64,000 bases of DNA from Hermatobates lingyangjiaoensis (lineage: Eukaryota; Arthropoda; Insecta; Hemiptera; Hermatobatidae), in assembly GCA_026182355.1 (NCBI GenBank), contig JAPFBL010000068.1, forward strand, positions 5,645,001-5,709,000. The letters are read 5' to 3'. Below, in pieces: positions 39,201 through 53,703 of this stretch; within the stretch, counting starts at the first letter, position 1; the number at the start of each line of letters is the position of its first letter. The position numbers were made by a program, and so were the translations under genes. The notes under the pieces are model-generated. The model was not told where the DNA came from. It worked only from the letters and a program-made list of their open reading frames with translations, and made no database searches.

Positions 39201-42200
39201 AGTTCTTCACTTTTACTTCATTTTCTTTTTGTTTTTCAGTTTTGTTCTATAATTTAGTCCATCTGGCATGCGCCATAAATAATGATTCTTTTATTATTAT
39301 TTAGACTATTTGTTTTTATTTTACACTTTTAATTTTTATGATTGATAGAATTCTTGTAATATTACTCAATATTTTATTATTTTTATGTTTCATTCTTATA
39401 TGTTGTTAACTGATTATTAAAGTTATAGGTTGGTTTTTTATTTTTATTTTTTCCTGTTCTTCAGTTATGTGTTACTCACATTCCAACTTGTTAAATGGTT
39501 AATTTCTTACTGTCAATTTTATTCTATGTCCATTTACTTTTACATTTTTGGGTTATTTCTTTTCTGATTGACGAGTTTTGGGCTGCACCCTTGTTGTGTA
39601 ACCCCTCTACTGTTCTAGTGGATTCCCTGATTAACTGAATAAGATGGTTTTCTTTCACACAGAATCACTGAATGTTTATTTCAAATCATTCCAACACCCA
39701 TAAATATGTATGTTTATTAATAACTATAGAAATTTATCAAAAGGGCTTTGACAAATATTAAGCAAACCTTTGGGAGTTAATGATTTTGGTACCACCAGTT
39801 AGTCCCACTCAAATGGAGGAAAGTAGCGTTTTATTAAACATATGGTCAGCTGACTAAGCATTAATAATGTACTACCTTTGGTCTTCCTCGTCGGACAGTT
39901 GCCACAGGGTGTAGGGCACATTGCCTTCAGGGGTGAGCGAATCAAAACCTTTCATGACTTGCTGCAGGCGCACCAAGGCCCATGTGTCCTCGTAGATGAT
40001 GGTGAAGGTCGTCCAGTCCATGTCCTCTATGACCTCGACGAGGGCCTGCAAATAGCGTCCAAATCATGCATCGCAGTACACGTCAATCACACTTCACACT
40101 AGCATTTATAAATCTTTCCACTTAGAATATATACAAGTACTTAATCGATAAACTTTCACTGTTTTCCACTGCACAATATCACCTGCGAAAATACTTCATC
40201 AAAACTTGTTGACGAAGTTTTTTCTAATTTCTATTTAATTTAAACTTTTCTTTAGGAGTATCGTTCTTTCCAGACTATCGTTCCTACATCGATTACTATG
40301 CCATTCAGTCAGTAATTATGGGCACATACATAACTTTTACACAAATCCATTATATCTCCATCTTTCATCTTTTATAAAACCATTAATTTCTATCTGGGTC
40401 TTTATAATCCTTAATTATAAACTTTTAAAAGTTTATGAAAATATGAATTATATCTTTACCCACTTTTTAAAAAATGTTAATATTTTTTAGAATATAGCAT
40501 CATTCATAAAATCTATTTGAAGCATCCATTCTACAAACTATAATGAAAGCGAGAGAGAGAGAGAGAGAAGAAAGATGTGTGTGTGTGTATTATATATATG
40601 AAATGGGAAAAAAAGACTAAGATCTTTCAACAGTAACAAGCTGTAACAAACTGACGGGTTCAGTTGGGTTTTGACTCTGACGAATATATATGTAATCTCA
40701 ATAAATTGTTCTTGACCTCTTCTATTCTATTGTATGTTTTGTTATTGAGGGCTAGGTCATATAAAAGAAAATAAACTCCTTCTTAGGCCAACGTTTCGAT
40801 GTATTTGTACATCATCTTCAGGGCTAAAATCAGAGTAAGAACTATAATACATTTACCAAAACAATCTCTATATGAGTTCTAGATTGTTTTGATAAATGTA
40901 TTATAGTTCTTACTCTAATTTTTAGCCCTGAAAATACATCGAAACGTTGGCCTAGGAAGGAGTTTATTTTCTTTTATATGACCTAGCCCTCAATAACAAA
41001 ACATATATATATATATATATAAGTGGTGTGTGTTTCTGAATACAATAGAGGAGTATAGAGTGTGAAATATGATATAGTTAAAATAAATGAGGACAAATGA
41101 TAAGGAAACAGCCGGTAATGAATATACGAGAATCAATTAATTATACTTTCAAGAAACTTTGAAACATTATAAACTAATGTAAATCAAGAACCAATATTTC
41201 ATAAAATAAAAATAAAATAACAGATAACCTACTGCACTTATCGAATTTGTTAACATTGAGTTAAGAGTTTTTCATAAGAAAGTAGTCAAGAAATAATATT
41301 TGTTTTAAGGTTTCATTAATGAAATTTGAAGATATTTTAAAAAGTTAATCTAATTTGACAGTAATACATTAAAGACAATAAACTTCTTAGAACTGTAAAA
41401 GCAACCGTGAAATAATGTATTTTATCTACTTAAAACTAATAGAAGTGAGAGATACTTTTCTTATTACTGTTTACTGTGTTCTATATCATAGTAGAAAACG
41501 ATTCAGGGAAATAGCTCTTTTTAACTGTTGAGCTCTTTAGTTGACGTATAACTTTTCGGCAGTTAATGTTATAATATCTGTCTCAGTGACTATTTTTACT
41601 TTATTTCTCATTTCATAACTAAAGTGTTTAATAAAATTTAAATACTTTTTTTATTTGCTTTTGTCTTTTTAGTTTAAGCTAGTAAGCTGGTGGGTATGTT
41701 TATCTAACTTTAAACCTTACGCAGAAGCGTAGTCAGTACAATTCAATATATAGCTAATATGTCCGTTTATTTTTGTGACTAAAGGAATTAAAGAATGCAT
41801 ATTGGAGCCAGTGCCACTAATTGTCCATGAAGTCTATAAATAAATGATGTTATGGTCCTAACCCGGTGAGAATTTAATTTTCATTTGTCATTTAAATGTA
41901 GTTCTCAACAGACTGTTTTTATTTTAAAAACTTTGTATAAGCTGGGGAAGCAGTCCAACCCTCGTATTGAATTCACAAGGCTTTGTGTCTTGAGCTCAAC
42001 CATGTACCTCTTATAAACGATCAACAATGAGGTTGCATATTATTTGCCAATACATCATACTTGCTTCTTTAAGATAGAGTAATTTAGAGCACATATCTAG
42101 AGTTGTATAATTAAAAATATTTAAATGTTTTTTCACTAAAAATTGTTTTGATATACCTATATATTATAATATATAATATATACGTATATATTATGCTATG

Positions 42201-43436
42201 CTACGGAGTACTTGCTTAGAACTTGGATTGATTTCATCGAGTGAAAGCCTTATAAAAATAAAGTAAAACGTTTAAATTGAATGTAATGATATGATGTTAA
42301 CTGACTTACTTCAAAGAATCTACAATTCTTTAAGTTCAGGACCAACGAAGTTATCTGAAGGTAGAGACATTTTCTTTCGCTCTATTATCAGATTTAGATT
42401 CCGCTTATTCATATGAACAAGTGTTTTCCCTAATTAAATTCATCTCAGTTCAACGCAAAATAGATGAATTAGTTTGACTGTCTAATAATTATAGTATTCT
42501 ATTCAACGACGATTTTCAACTAATTAATTTTAAAGGGATAATGAAACAGCATCAACTAATTAATTTTAAAGGGATAATGAAACAGCATCAAGAATGTTAT
42601 TGATTTATACATACCTTTTCTTTTTCTGTTAACATTTTTAATTTCTTTTTCAAGTTGTAAATTTCGGTTTAATAATAATAAATTATTATAATACATAATC
42701 TGTTAGTCATGTATTTTACACCAGCATATTTGTTTTTGTGCGTTGTACATACAATAGCTCTGACTACTAAAAATATTAAACTATTTTATTGACTAAATTG
42801 CTTAGTTAATTAATTACTATTATTATTGAATTATAATTCGAGAAATTTGAGAACCAATTTAGTACTTTGTACATTCAATGGTCGAGAAACTATATCAAGT
42901 ATTTTATTAGCTTTAATATTTGAAATAATGAAGGCATCTACAAGATTGCAATTCGTGGAGTGAGTAGATTACTGTTTTACTTTTAAAAGGTGACTTGTTT
43001 TCAAAAGAAGTCAACTGGATGCTTCTCCACTTTAATCAAGGGCATAGCAGACTAAATCAATCAAGTAAAGAGTTGGCAGTGCCTTGACCAAGCCAAATAA
43101 CTCCTGCATTGTTTCTATTTTAGCCCTCAGAGCCACCTTCTGCATTATCTATTTAGTAGAGTAAGCCAATTACTTTATTCTTATTTTCATCCAATAATAA
43201 CTTTAAAAAAATAGTTCTGTACAAAATCTAATAACCTAGCTCTATAATGTATTGTAAGGACTCCAAAGCGTCTTTTAGGTGTGTTCATATACTATATTCT
43301 AAACGTTATATGAACTCAGAAATACTGGTATAACATTTATTTCTCAAAACTAATACAAGCGTGATATTACAAAGTATTATCACTATTTTAGTTTGCTATT
43401 ATTAGTATACTATTATCACAGATTTAGTTTGCTGTA

Positions 43437-43481
<45 letters not shown>

Positions 43482-46400
43482 CTTCCACATAAACACGTGA
43501 AATAACAATCAATGATCAAACCACGCACAACTCAACAAAACTTTGAATGTTAAACACTTTAAATAGTACTTTCTACACATGGTTTGAACGAAAAAGAGAT
43601 GATCTGGCATTTCCTCTAAGAATATCTATTGTCAGCTATTTTATATGTATCCTTATCTAAAAAACTTGTGAAAAGAAAAACTTAGGACTTCTGTATAATT
43701 AAATCGTTTATATGGTTCAACCATAAAAAATGATTTATATCAAAGAGCCACACTTCTTACCCATAAAAAAACACTACAGTTAAAGTTTTAAATTAACACA
43801 TTATTTTAACTTTGTTCAACATTTATATGTATATTTTTGTTCACTTACACTGTGGTGGAGCATGCTTATGAACAGCATTAGAATATACTGACGTTCACAT
43901 ATCAAACATATTGTTGACACTAGATGGACGAGTATGGAGAACGAGATGGAGTTACAGCATTAAAGCATAATAACAGAGTATCAAAGAGCTTTTAGGTGCT
44001 ACACATCAAAACATTTACAAATTATGAAAACGTAATGTGCACATGAAGAGTCTTACATTAATCAATTACGACTATGTTGTTTGAAAGCATAAATTATTAC
44101 GATTCATAAATACACTTTTGACATTATTATAACAATAGTTGCAGAATTTATTTAATAAACAGCTGCTCTGACGAATGTCTTTCCCTTGCCATATAACATA
44201 TCAAAACGATTTACTGACATATTAAACAAAACGAATACACTTATATGAAATCAAACTGTGCAGAAACTAAGTCTATAAATAAAAAAACGCGATCTTTGGT
44301 GAAAAATGATTCCCTAAAAAAAGTATCATAAATTTACAAATGTATGTTGTCCTAACTTTTTAGATACCAAAGATGAGCTTTTTATTTATAGTGATTTACA
44401 AAACGATGTACAATTATTTATTAATTTAAAATGTCTGAAATAACATTTCAAAAATTATTAGAAACAATGTCAAATAGGTAATATTAACTGCATTAAACCA
44501 GTTAGCCAATTTATTTATTAAAAAAAATGTTAAACCTATAAGCAGGTTAATACTTTTACTCGGATGACTGAGCTCTACAATCCAAATGTAGACACTAAAA
44601 TTATTGTTTTAATGCAAATGGTACACGTTTAATTTCTGTTTTGGACAGTATTATGAATGACTTAAGAAGTTCCTTAGTTCAACTGCATCTTTACTAATTT
44701 CTATGATATTTTAGAAAACAAAGTCCTGCAAAATAAGCCCGCCTGACTGTGACTTACGAAAAAATAATAACAATAATTAAGTTGTTAGTTATTTTTAAAA
44801 ACTGATAACCAAATGAGAGGTAACTAAAAACGAATACATTCCATACTAATAGACAAAAGGCGTTCTATAAATTTAGGGTTATAGGCATAAATAAAAAAAA
44901 AATTAACTTTTTAAAAATATTATCAATCCAATATTAATATGATGGCCAAACTTTCCTCTCTAGAAGAACACTAAAGACAAGTGCAAAAAATTACTACTAC
45001 TTTTTTAGTAGTTTAGAACATTATCATATCTACAATTAAAAAAAAAAATCTGGAGTGGCCTACACTTAACTTTACTATAAGTAAACATATATCATACTTC
45101 TTGGGTATATGGTATAATGAATAATATTCAATTTAGATATACTATAAAGATCTAAATGGGAGATGTTTATTAGTCTTTCATTCCTGGAGATATATACTAT
45201 ATTACAGATAGTAATTAATCCACTTATCACTATATATGCTTGCTTTTTATATCACACCAATGATGCATATAATATCATTATATTATATAAAAAGATTTCA
45301 CATAAACACGTGAAACAACAATCAATGATCAAACCACAATAAGAAATGGGAAAACAAGACAAAGATCTTTCAACCGTAACAAGCGGTCTTCGTCAGAGTC
45401 AAAAACCCAACTGAGTTGGGTTTTTGACTCTGACGAAGACCGCTTGTTACGGTTAAAAGATCTTAGTCTTGTTTTCCCATTTCTTATTGTGGTTTGATCA
45501 TTCATTATATTATATGTATAACTACAGCAGTAATAAGATTTTTGAAAAGCGAAAGTTTTTCTTCTATTACGATATAAATAGTTATCTTACAGGAGAACAC
45601 GGCTTTTGTTCCAATAGGCATTGTATCACTTACACACTTTTCCTGACCTCCTTTCACATTGAATATTTAAGATAAATTTTCCCATTCAAAACTTGAAAGT
45701 ATTCCTATTTTGTCTGAAACATGTCACAAACATCTAAGAAAAAATGTCATTTTAAGATAATTTTTAATTTGAGATGTAGGATAATTACATTTATCATTCT
45801 TCAAAGAATGTTTTCAATTATGAATTATTTTTTACATTTTTGGTCTTTTATAGATTTATTATAATGAAAATTTTGTGGCTTCCTAGTATTTAATAAAAAT
45901 CACTTTTCTTTTCATTTGTGAAAAACCATATATTCTAATTCACTCTAAACGTGTTTTATCATTTACTGCGTGCTATACCCTGTTATAAGGCGATGTTAAT
46001 GTATGTAGAGAAAAAATATATTAGTAGTCAGCCAGTTTTACATAATGAAATCAAAATCAAACCTGTTATTCAGTATAATTTAAAATGTTTATACCTGGAA
46101 GCTTTAAATTTTTAAAAATAATTGATTTGAGCTATTAGAATAGAATCGTAAAAAAAACTGCATATTTCTCAACAAATATTTTTCAACTCCTCTTTCTTGA
46201 GGAAAGAATGCATCCCTCGCACTTCAATATTACCCAACGATACTGTGATACTGTGTTCATAAACACAAAATAATTTACAACTGATATTAAGTTTTGTTCA
46301 AGAGTGCAACATATAGATTGATTTGAGCATTTTGTGAGACTAATCCATCATACCATGGAAAGCAACAGACATTTATTGGCAGTGAATTTTAACATGTAAA

Positions 46401-49400
46401 AATATTATTCCTCTTATAAATCATATAAGTCAATAGATTATTTAAATTTTTCCTTTATAAACATCAATTTTATTTCAGTAGGTTCGCTCGAAAAATTTTG
46501 AAGTCAATGTAAACAATGTAAATAAATATCAATACATTGGACAAGTGTAGCACGTGGGTGATCGGTTAGTCTAAGATAAACAATCAGTTTTTACAGCGTT
46601 AGTGCTCTTATGCGTAATTGAGAATACATGATTTTTTTTTTATTAATTGCTAATTTTTTGGCAAATTTTCATGGTTTTTTAATGAGCTGTTTATGGTCAA
46701 AAAAACATTTTCAGAAAATACTGAATATACTCTATCAGCCCTTTAGTAAATGTAACTTGAAAAAAATTATCTCAACTCATTCTCTACATATAGTTCTATT
46801 TCTAGATATTGTTACATTTTGATCCGTTAAACGGCATGGCTTTTATCGCTCTCACAAGATTTCAGATTGAATTATAAGTCAAAATTTTACATTTTATTGA
46901 AAAAAATATTCCTGCTGTTTTAAAAATCTGAGGATATTTTTGGTTATTTGCATTTTTAACCTCAAAGATAATGCCAAAATTTTAAAAACCCTAAAATTAG
47001 TAGTTTAGGAGAAAAGAAATGTTGTCTAAAAACAGGTTTCGTAGCAAAAAAAAGTAACTTTCCTGTCATGCAAAATTGAACGAAACAATAAAGCTCATCT
47101 ACACTATGAGGCCCATTTTTGTGTAAAACATTAATTTGATGCAAGATTATGGACCGTAGCATGTCCATAAACTTAGGATACACACTCACCCACCCACCCC
47201 TCACACACATCATCGAAAAAACTCTGGGACGAGGTGAATGTCAAATGTAAATTAGTGGAAAACGCACACACAGAACCCTAAAAAAAGTCCCTTAAAAGCA
47301 ACTTCCTACACATTAACATTTTTGTAATTATACACTAACTATATTTTTGAGACATCTTAACTCCAAACATAACTGAGAAAATGTTTAAGAAAACAAAACG
47401 CGTCTGTTTTAAATAAGACTTCGTCATTTTTATAATGCAAACGAACACAGATGCAGACAAACACTTAATTTTACAAATATAGATGATCTACTGATTGTTA
47501 AATTTGTAATAATACAATAATACAGTAATAATTAATAATAATTTGTAATTTGTCTTAATCAAATGAAGAAAGAAAGTTATGGATCGCATTTGTTCTTGAA
47601 ACGTCCTTACCGTATATTTACATCACATTATTTGTCATTTTTTTAAAGTTTTAAAACAAAATCAACATGAAGGATTCAAATTATCATTTGAACCAGAACA
47701 TGTTCCAACACTCAATTCTGTCTTGCACTACTTACTGTTGTTTACTTTTGTATGTGATAATATTTGTCAGCAGAGTAAAACCCATTTTCAGAAGAAAGAA
47801 AACTATAACGGAAGGAATTATATAATGCGGAATATTGGGTACAGTAGCGCCCAATGGAGTATGGCTACATTATTATATTAAATAAATACTGTTCTTAATA
47901 TAAGAAAATGTCAGGTTTAATAAAGTATGAACAATTTAAAGAAATGAGTTTTGAAAGAAAGTAATAAAGAAAGTTGAAACAAGGGAGTTAATTCATGTGC
48001 GATTTAGTTTGAAATGATTGTGGAGTGTAATGAAAAAGAATGGGGAGTGCGGAGGAACGCAATTTATCTGTTGAGCACTGGAGCCCGAGGCGTCTCATTT
48101 AGAGCGCCAATCCGTGCCGACTTCAGCCCAAATTAGAAATGGAATCTACTCAAACTTAACTGACTAATTCTCAAATTAACAATGAGTTTGAAACGTCTTA
48201 TATGATTTATTTTTGCTTCATTCCATTCTATAAGAAAACCATACAACTTTAGATAGGTTTTGCAATGTTTATAAATCATTGAAAGTCTTACTTACAAAAC
48301 TGAAACAAATTAATCTGGTTGACTGAACTTGTTTAAGTTTTCCTCATTACGTCGTGCATATGCTTTTCATTTCCTTTTACCCTCCTCTCTGGTTTTGTAC
48401 GTTAAATAATGCAAACACAACATTTTTACATCTCGTAATATATGGAAATACTAACCTATTAGTATTTCCATATTGTTTTACCTTTAGTTTAATTGTTTAA
48501 TTTTTATTTAACACTATTCATTTTATTTTATGTTTATTTAATTTTTTCTCTTCTTTAATAATTATATCATTGTTGATACATTATTTATATTATATGTTTT
48601 CTCATATTATTGTAATTAATTTAGCCCTCAAGATGTCTACAAATATTGACCAAGCATTGGCTTAAAGGTATTTTACTGTTTGACGCTAGAACAAACCTCC
48701 ATAAATAAATAAAAGTAGTTATTTAATGTGTTTCTGTGAAATCTTTATATATATATTTGTTAGTAAAGGAAGACAAATAAAAGGAAAATCATGACACCTA
48801 CAGATATTTAAATATCAATGATCAAACCACAATATAAAATGTTTGTATATATATATACCATATATATATATATATTGTTAAAAGTAGCAGCAGCTTCTGC
48901 TCTCACGATTTTTGAGCTGGTGGCCTCGATCTTGCGGGCGATTTTTCTATCTTGTGGTTGGAGCTTCCACATCAATTGTCCAAGGGACATCAATTTATTC
49001 GAGTTTTTGACCATAATTACGTTGGTCATCGCCAGATAAAATCTTCTTCTGGAAGGATGCTTATATAAACTTCCTTAGTGGATGTGATTTCTGATTGGTC
49101 CAATAAACTTGCCTATTGGTCAATCAGAGTATAGGTTTCAGTTTTCGTTCTTATTCCATTTTATTTTAGGCTCTATGTTCTTGTTTATTGGAATGACGAA
49201 CATTTCTTTCACCTGAAGATTAATTGACGGGTTTCTTTCTTTAATATATAAAGCCTCTAAAATATGCAGTTTATCAACATTTTCATCTCGTTGGATAAAA
49301 CTAGTACCTTGCACAAACATTTCTCTGCTTAACTGTACATTGTGCTTTTCCTGGACATGTGTCTTTAGAGCGCCAGCAGCCAAATGAAGGGTTAATCTCC

Positions 49401-49888
49401 TGGAGAGCTTTGTTGTAGTCAACCCGATATACTTTGAGGGCTGGTTCTTACATTCACCTGAAGTACAAGTATACTCGTACACCAAGTGACTACTTTGAAG
49501 CTCCTGGATATTCTTCTTTGGACTGTTTCTTAGCAGCAAGTTATGTGTTTTTCTGTTCTTGTAATATATTACAAGTCTTAATCGGCTGCGTTCATTCGTA
49601 GGTCTTACATGAGCATGGACAATCTTTTGTACGGCCTTTTCATCCTGTCTGTACTCTGTGTTTATGTAAGCCTGATAGTAGAGTTTGATTGTTTCATCGT
49701 TCGGAGCATTGGCATTCACATTTTTCACGTGCCATTTTTCCAACTCATATTGGATAGTCTTCTGTACTTCTTTGTTTGTGTAGCCGTTATTAATTAATAC
49801 TTACGTAGTCCTTTCTAGTTCTTCGTGGACTGCTTTCCATTCGCTACAATGTGTTATGTCTCTTCTAACGTAAGCAGAGATGGTAGAG

Positions 49889-49947
<59 letters not shown>

Positions 49948-52900
49948 ATTTGCCAGTAAAGGAAGACAAATAAAAGGAAAATCATGATTTACAGAACACC
50001 TACAGATATATAAATATATATAATCAATGATCTATCCGTAATATGAAATAGGAAAAAAAGACTAAGATCTTTCAATCGTAACAAGTAGTCTTCGACAGAG
50101 TCAAATCTCAACTCAGTTAATACCTTCTTGTAGGCGTACTTCCTTCAGAGGTTTCATATCAGTGGAGGCTATGCACTGACTGCTGGCCCTGGCGGCCGCA
50201 CCATAAGCCACCATGATCAATCTCATTATGAGCAAATTCTAATAAATCATTAACAGCTATTTACATTCAAATAATAAAATCACGAACTCATGGTGGAGGC
50301 TGCCCGGCCATCTGACAACACGTGACAGCTGGCCCTCCCCAAACCCCGCCAGTCACTTCCTGGGAAGGTATTCTCAACCAGTGTTTTCTCTCTACTAATA
50401 CACTTCAAAGGAAATACTGAACCCTCCACCGGGTCCTCGATAGATGCGCATGCGCCATCCGACAGGTAATGACTCAATTGAAAGACCATTCATCCCCATT
50501 ATGACTCCTCTCCCTTTAATTTTTATTATTAAATAACAGCTTCTCTTTAGAGTTTAAATATCACCTTCTTATACTGTTTGCTAGTTCTATTTCTCTTTAA
50601 AAACACAAGAAAATATTTTCAATGGGCGTAATTTATTCTTATTATAAATAGTAAGTATGCTATTAATATTAATATAAAAACACATTAATTTTTCCATTTA
50701 TAATGTCTATTATTATAACTTTTAACAAAATTTACTTCAACATTTAATGAATCACCTTTAAAAAAGATTTCAGTGTCTTCTTAATTAAAATTCGAGGACT
50801 ATTAAACTCTGTGGAAATTTTGAAAACAAATTACTTTTGATAGAACCCTACTATACTTGACTGCTGAATATTAAATTCTTAACGAGTTCTTTTTTAATTC
50901 CTTTTTCCCCAACGCTGTCCCCTATCCATTTTAATAATATTATTTGTAATTACAAAGAAGGAATTTTAAAAATAAAAAGAATAATTTCGTTTTGTGACAA
51001 AAAAAAACTGAGCCAAATTACAGTAATTTCATTCAGTAGGGACAGAAAGCACTCTAGTGCACTGCTCTTAAGATCTTAATTCGAATTTAAACAAACATAA
51101 ACTTATTTTATAGCTATTTAGTGATTATGCAGGAATACTTTTTAATTTTTGTTCAAAAAATGTTTGGGTTAACATGTACGTCAGTCGCATATTACTGCAA
51201 ACAAATATTCTGTTCAACTCAAAATGAATAGTATATATTATGCACGGGCTATTATATTAACAGCATTTATGACAGAAGAACAGAGCTGAAGACGTGTCAA
51301 ACAATTGTAGGCAATATCATGCAATTTCCAAGAATTAAACACGTAACATGCCGTCCAAGTCACAAAAATTCTAATATCATTGTTAGTACTAAGGCCTTTG
51401 AGTTAAAACTAATGGCGAGCTCTCAAAAATAGTATTAGCAACTATGATATAAGACAATCTAAAAATACTTGAATGATACCTGAGCAAGAAGCTTTGGGTC
51501 TGGAAAGAGATTGACCATGCAGCCGGGCGGCATGGTCGAGGTGTCCCAGTGGGTCTGCATGTGCGGAACCTCTAGCATGTTACACAGCGAGTTGACGATG
51601 CCCGAAGACTCCGGGGCCGGGGGCCCCACGATGCCGCCCAGCCCTTCTTCTGTTAACTTGCATACTGTCCACAGACACAACACTTTAAACTAGGCATTCA
51701 AAAACAAGCTTCATTTAAATTTTAACATAATTACATTCAACAGATACCAGATTCACATTAGTAAACCATACATAATGAAAGACGAAGTCTTTAGTTGTAC
51801 ATTCAACTGCTGCATTGTGCATACTAACTTGGTAAAATTAAAGACAAAAGTCTCCATATAAAGAAAGATTTAATGTTCTGAACATCGCTTTTTGATGACA
51901 TACTGATCTTCTACATGGAATGTTTCAGAACAGTTCTTCTCAAGTGGTAGACTTCGCAACCCCCAAGGGGGCAAATTAATCTTCTTTTTTTCCTTTTTAT
52001 TTTCAAGTTAAAGTGTAACTGTACACCCACACAGTAAGTAACAGCATGAATAAGTCTTGTCTGATAAAGGTGCTAAATTTTTTTATTTATCAAAAAAAAG
52101 TCAGCACAAACGATGTTTTTATTGTTATTTTTTATTTTGAAGTGTTTTCTTTATACGTAGCATTTCCAACTTTGTGTTGCTGATAATTGTAAATTTATTT
52201 AAATTTATTGATTTATATAATATTATCTTGGAGCATCAAATTTTTAATTTGTTGGTCTAAGGGGTTTACATTTTTAGTACTTCCAAAGTCGGATTTAATT
52301 TATCCTGAATTAAAGCAAATTCATATACATTCAACTTTTTATCGAATAAAAAAATAATGAAATTATTCTTGTATGTCTGTCGTCATCAAGGTTACAATGT
52401 TGAGTCAAGTACATAACCAAGTACATCAACATATATAATTTAATAGACATATTATAGTTTCGTCGGAGAAGATGACGCGCAAAATGTTTCCTTCTTTTTC
52501 AGGTATGAATTTAGTCATACCAGTCTTGTTATTAATGTTGTTACACTAATTTAGTTAGTTTAATTAGTTCTGGACTTTATTGAAAATACAAACCTAATGA
52601 GCTTAGTGGGAAAAGGAGTAATAAGTAGAAACGAACAGTGACACTTAGAAGAGAGCTGTCAACTTACTAGAACAAATGGGGAACTCAGAGGGAAAAGCAA
52701 TGCAAGTAGTTTGTGAACATAAACACTCTCAGAGTAAAGGTCTTAATAACTGAGAAGCGTCTTTGAAAAATACTGGCCATCTGTTAGCGAACTGACTGAG
52801 TGAAGCTGATAATCCAATAATAGTAGTCCTATATTTCTTTGAAGTCGGCTGTCAGACACGAGCATGCTAACTTCGGTAAATCTTCCTCTTCAAGTTGCTC

Positions 52901-53643
52901 AACTATTCATTTCAAAACAAACTAGTGTATTAAATTACAAGTAAATGTTGCCATGTTTACTCCTTACATTTTATTTTCAATGTGGTTATCAAGTGACTAC
53001 AGAAAAGTCACTTTTGTTTTGCCGACTTTTATTGGTTTCATGTGCGAGGTTTGACATTTGTTATTATTCACATACATTTATATTATTTTGTTACCTTCAT
53101 CATATGTAAAAAAAAATTTTTTCTCTTCGTGTGACGCTAAAAAACAGAAACTAGAACATAAAACAGAAAAAAATCCTTATATACTTTAGTTGCATTAAAA
53201 ATATGGGAAATTAGGTTCAGCGGTAATTTCCACCACCGAGTTGAAAAACGTTTTGTTTTTTCATATATATATTATTTCAATGGGGAATAAAGTATAATTT
53301 CCTTGTAAAAAACGGGAAAAGAAATAGGTAGTTAATATGTTTTTAATGCTGCGAAGAATGTTTGTGTGATGTAGACGATTATTTATCTACGGCCGTCCAG
53401 ATCATTTATCAGAAAGCACAACCTTTTGAATCTATCAGCTTAACAGATTCAAGCCATATTTTATATTTATTATCTATTGCATTACTTTGTTTAATATCGG
53501 TAATAAATTAATCAGAACTCTTTCAAATATAGCCATAGCTTTCCAGAAGAGTTTTGTGAACTTTCCTTTTTTTTTTTTGTAAAAGATAATTCTAGGCGGA
53601 TTGCACTTTGTACAGATTAAAAGTCAACTAGAAAACAAACTGT

Positions 53644-53703
<60 letters not shown>

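Larger units (their letters stand above)
40046..51479 (-). other. Receptor intron 4, the largest (about 11.4 kb)
   Basis: Holds a family A remnant, the family E palindrome, a 36-bp tandem duplication, repeat B copy 3 with an inserted family A palindrome, tandem PLE pieces on the minus strand, long (TA)n and a GC-richer patch at 50130-50500. Confidence 0.65.

Noticed and set aside
50130..50260. Extra receptor exon between exons 4 and 5
   Set aside because: Exons 4 and 5 already join in phase at LLAQ-ALVE, where the family has no insertion, and the patch does not resemble any iGluR segment.
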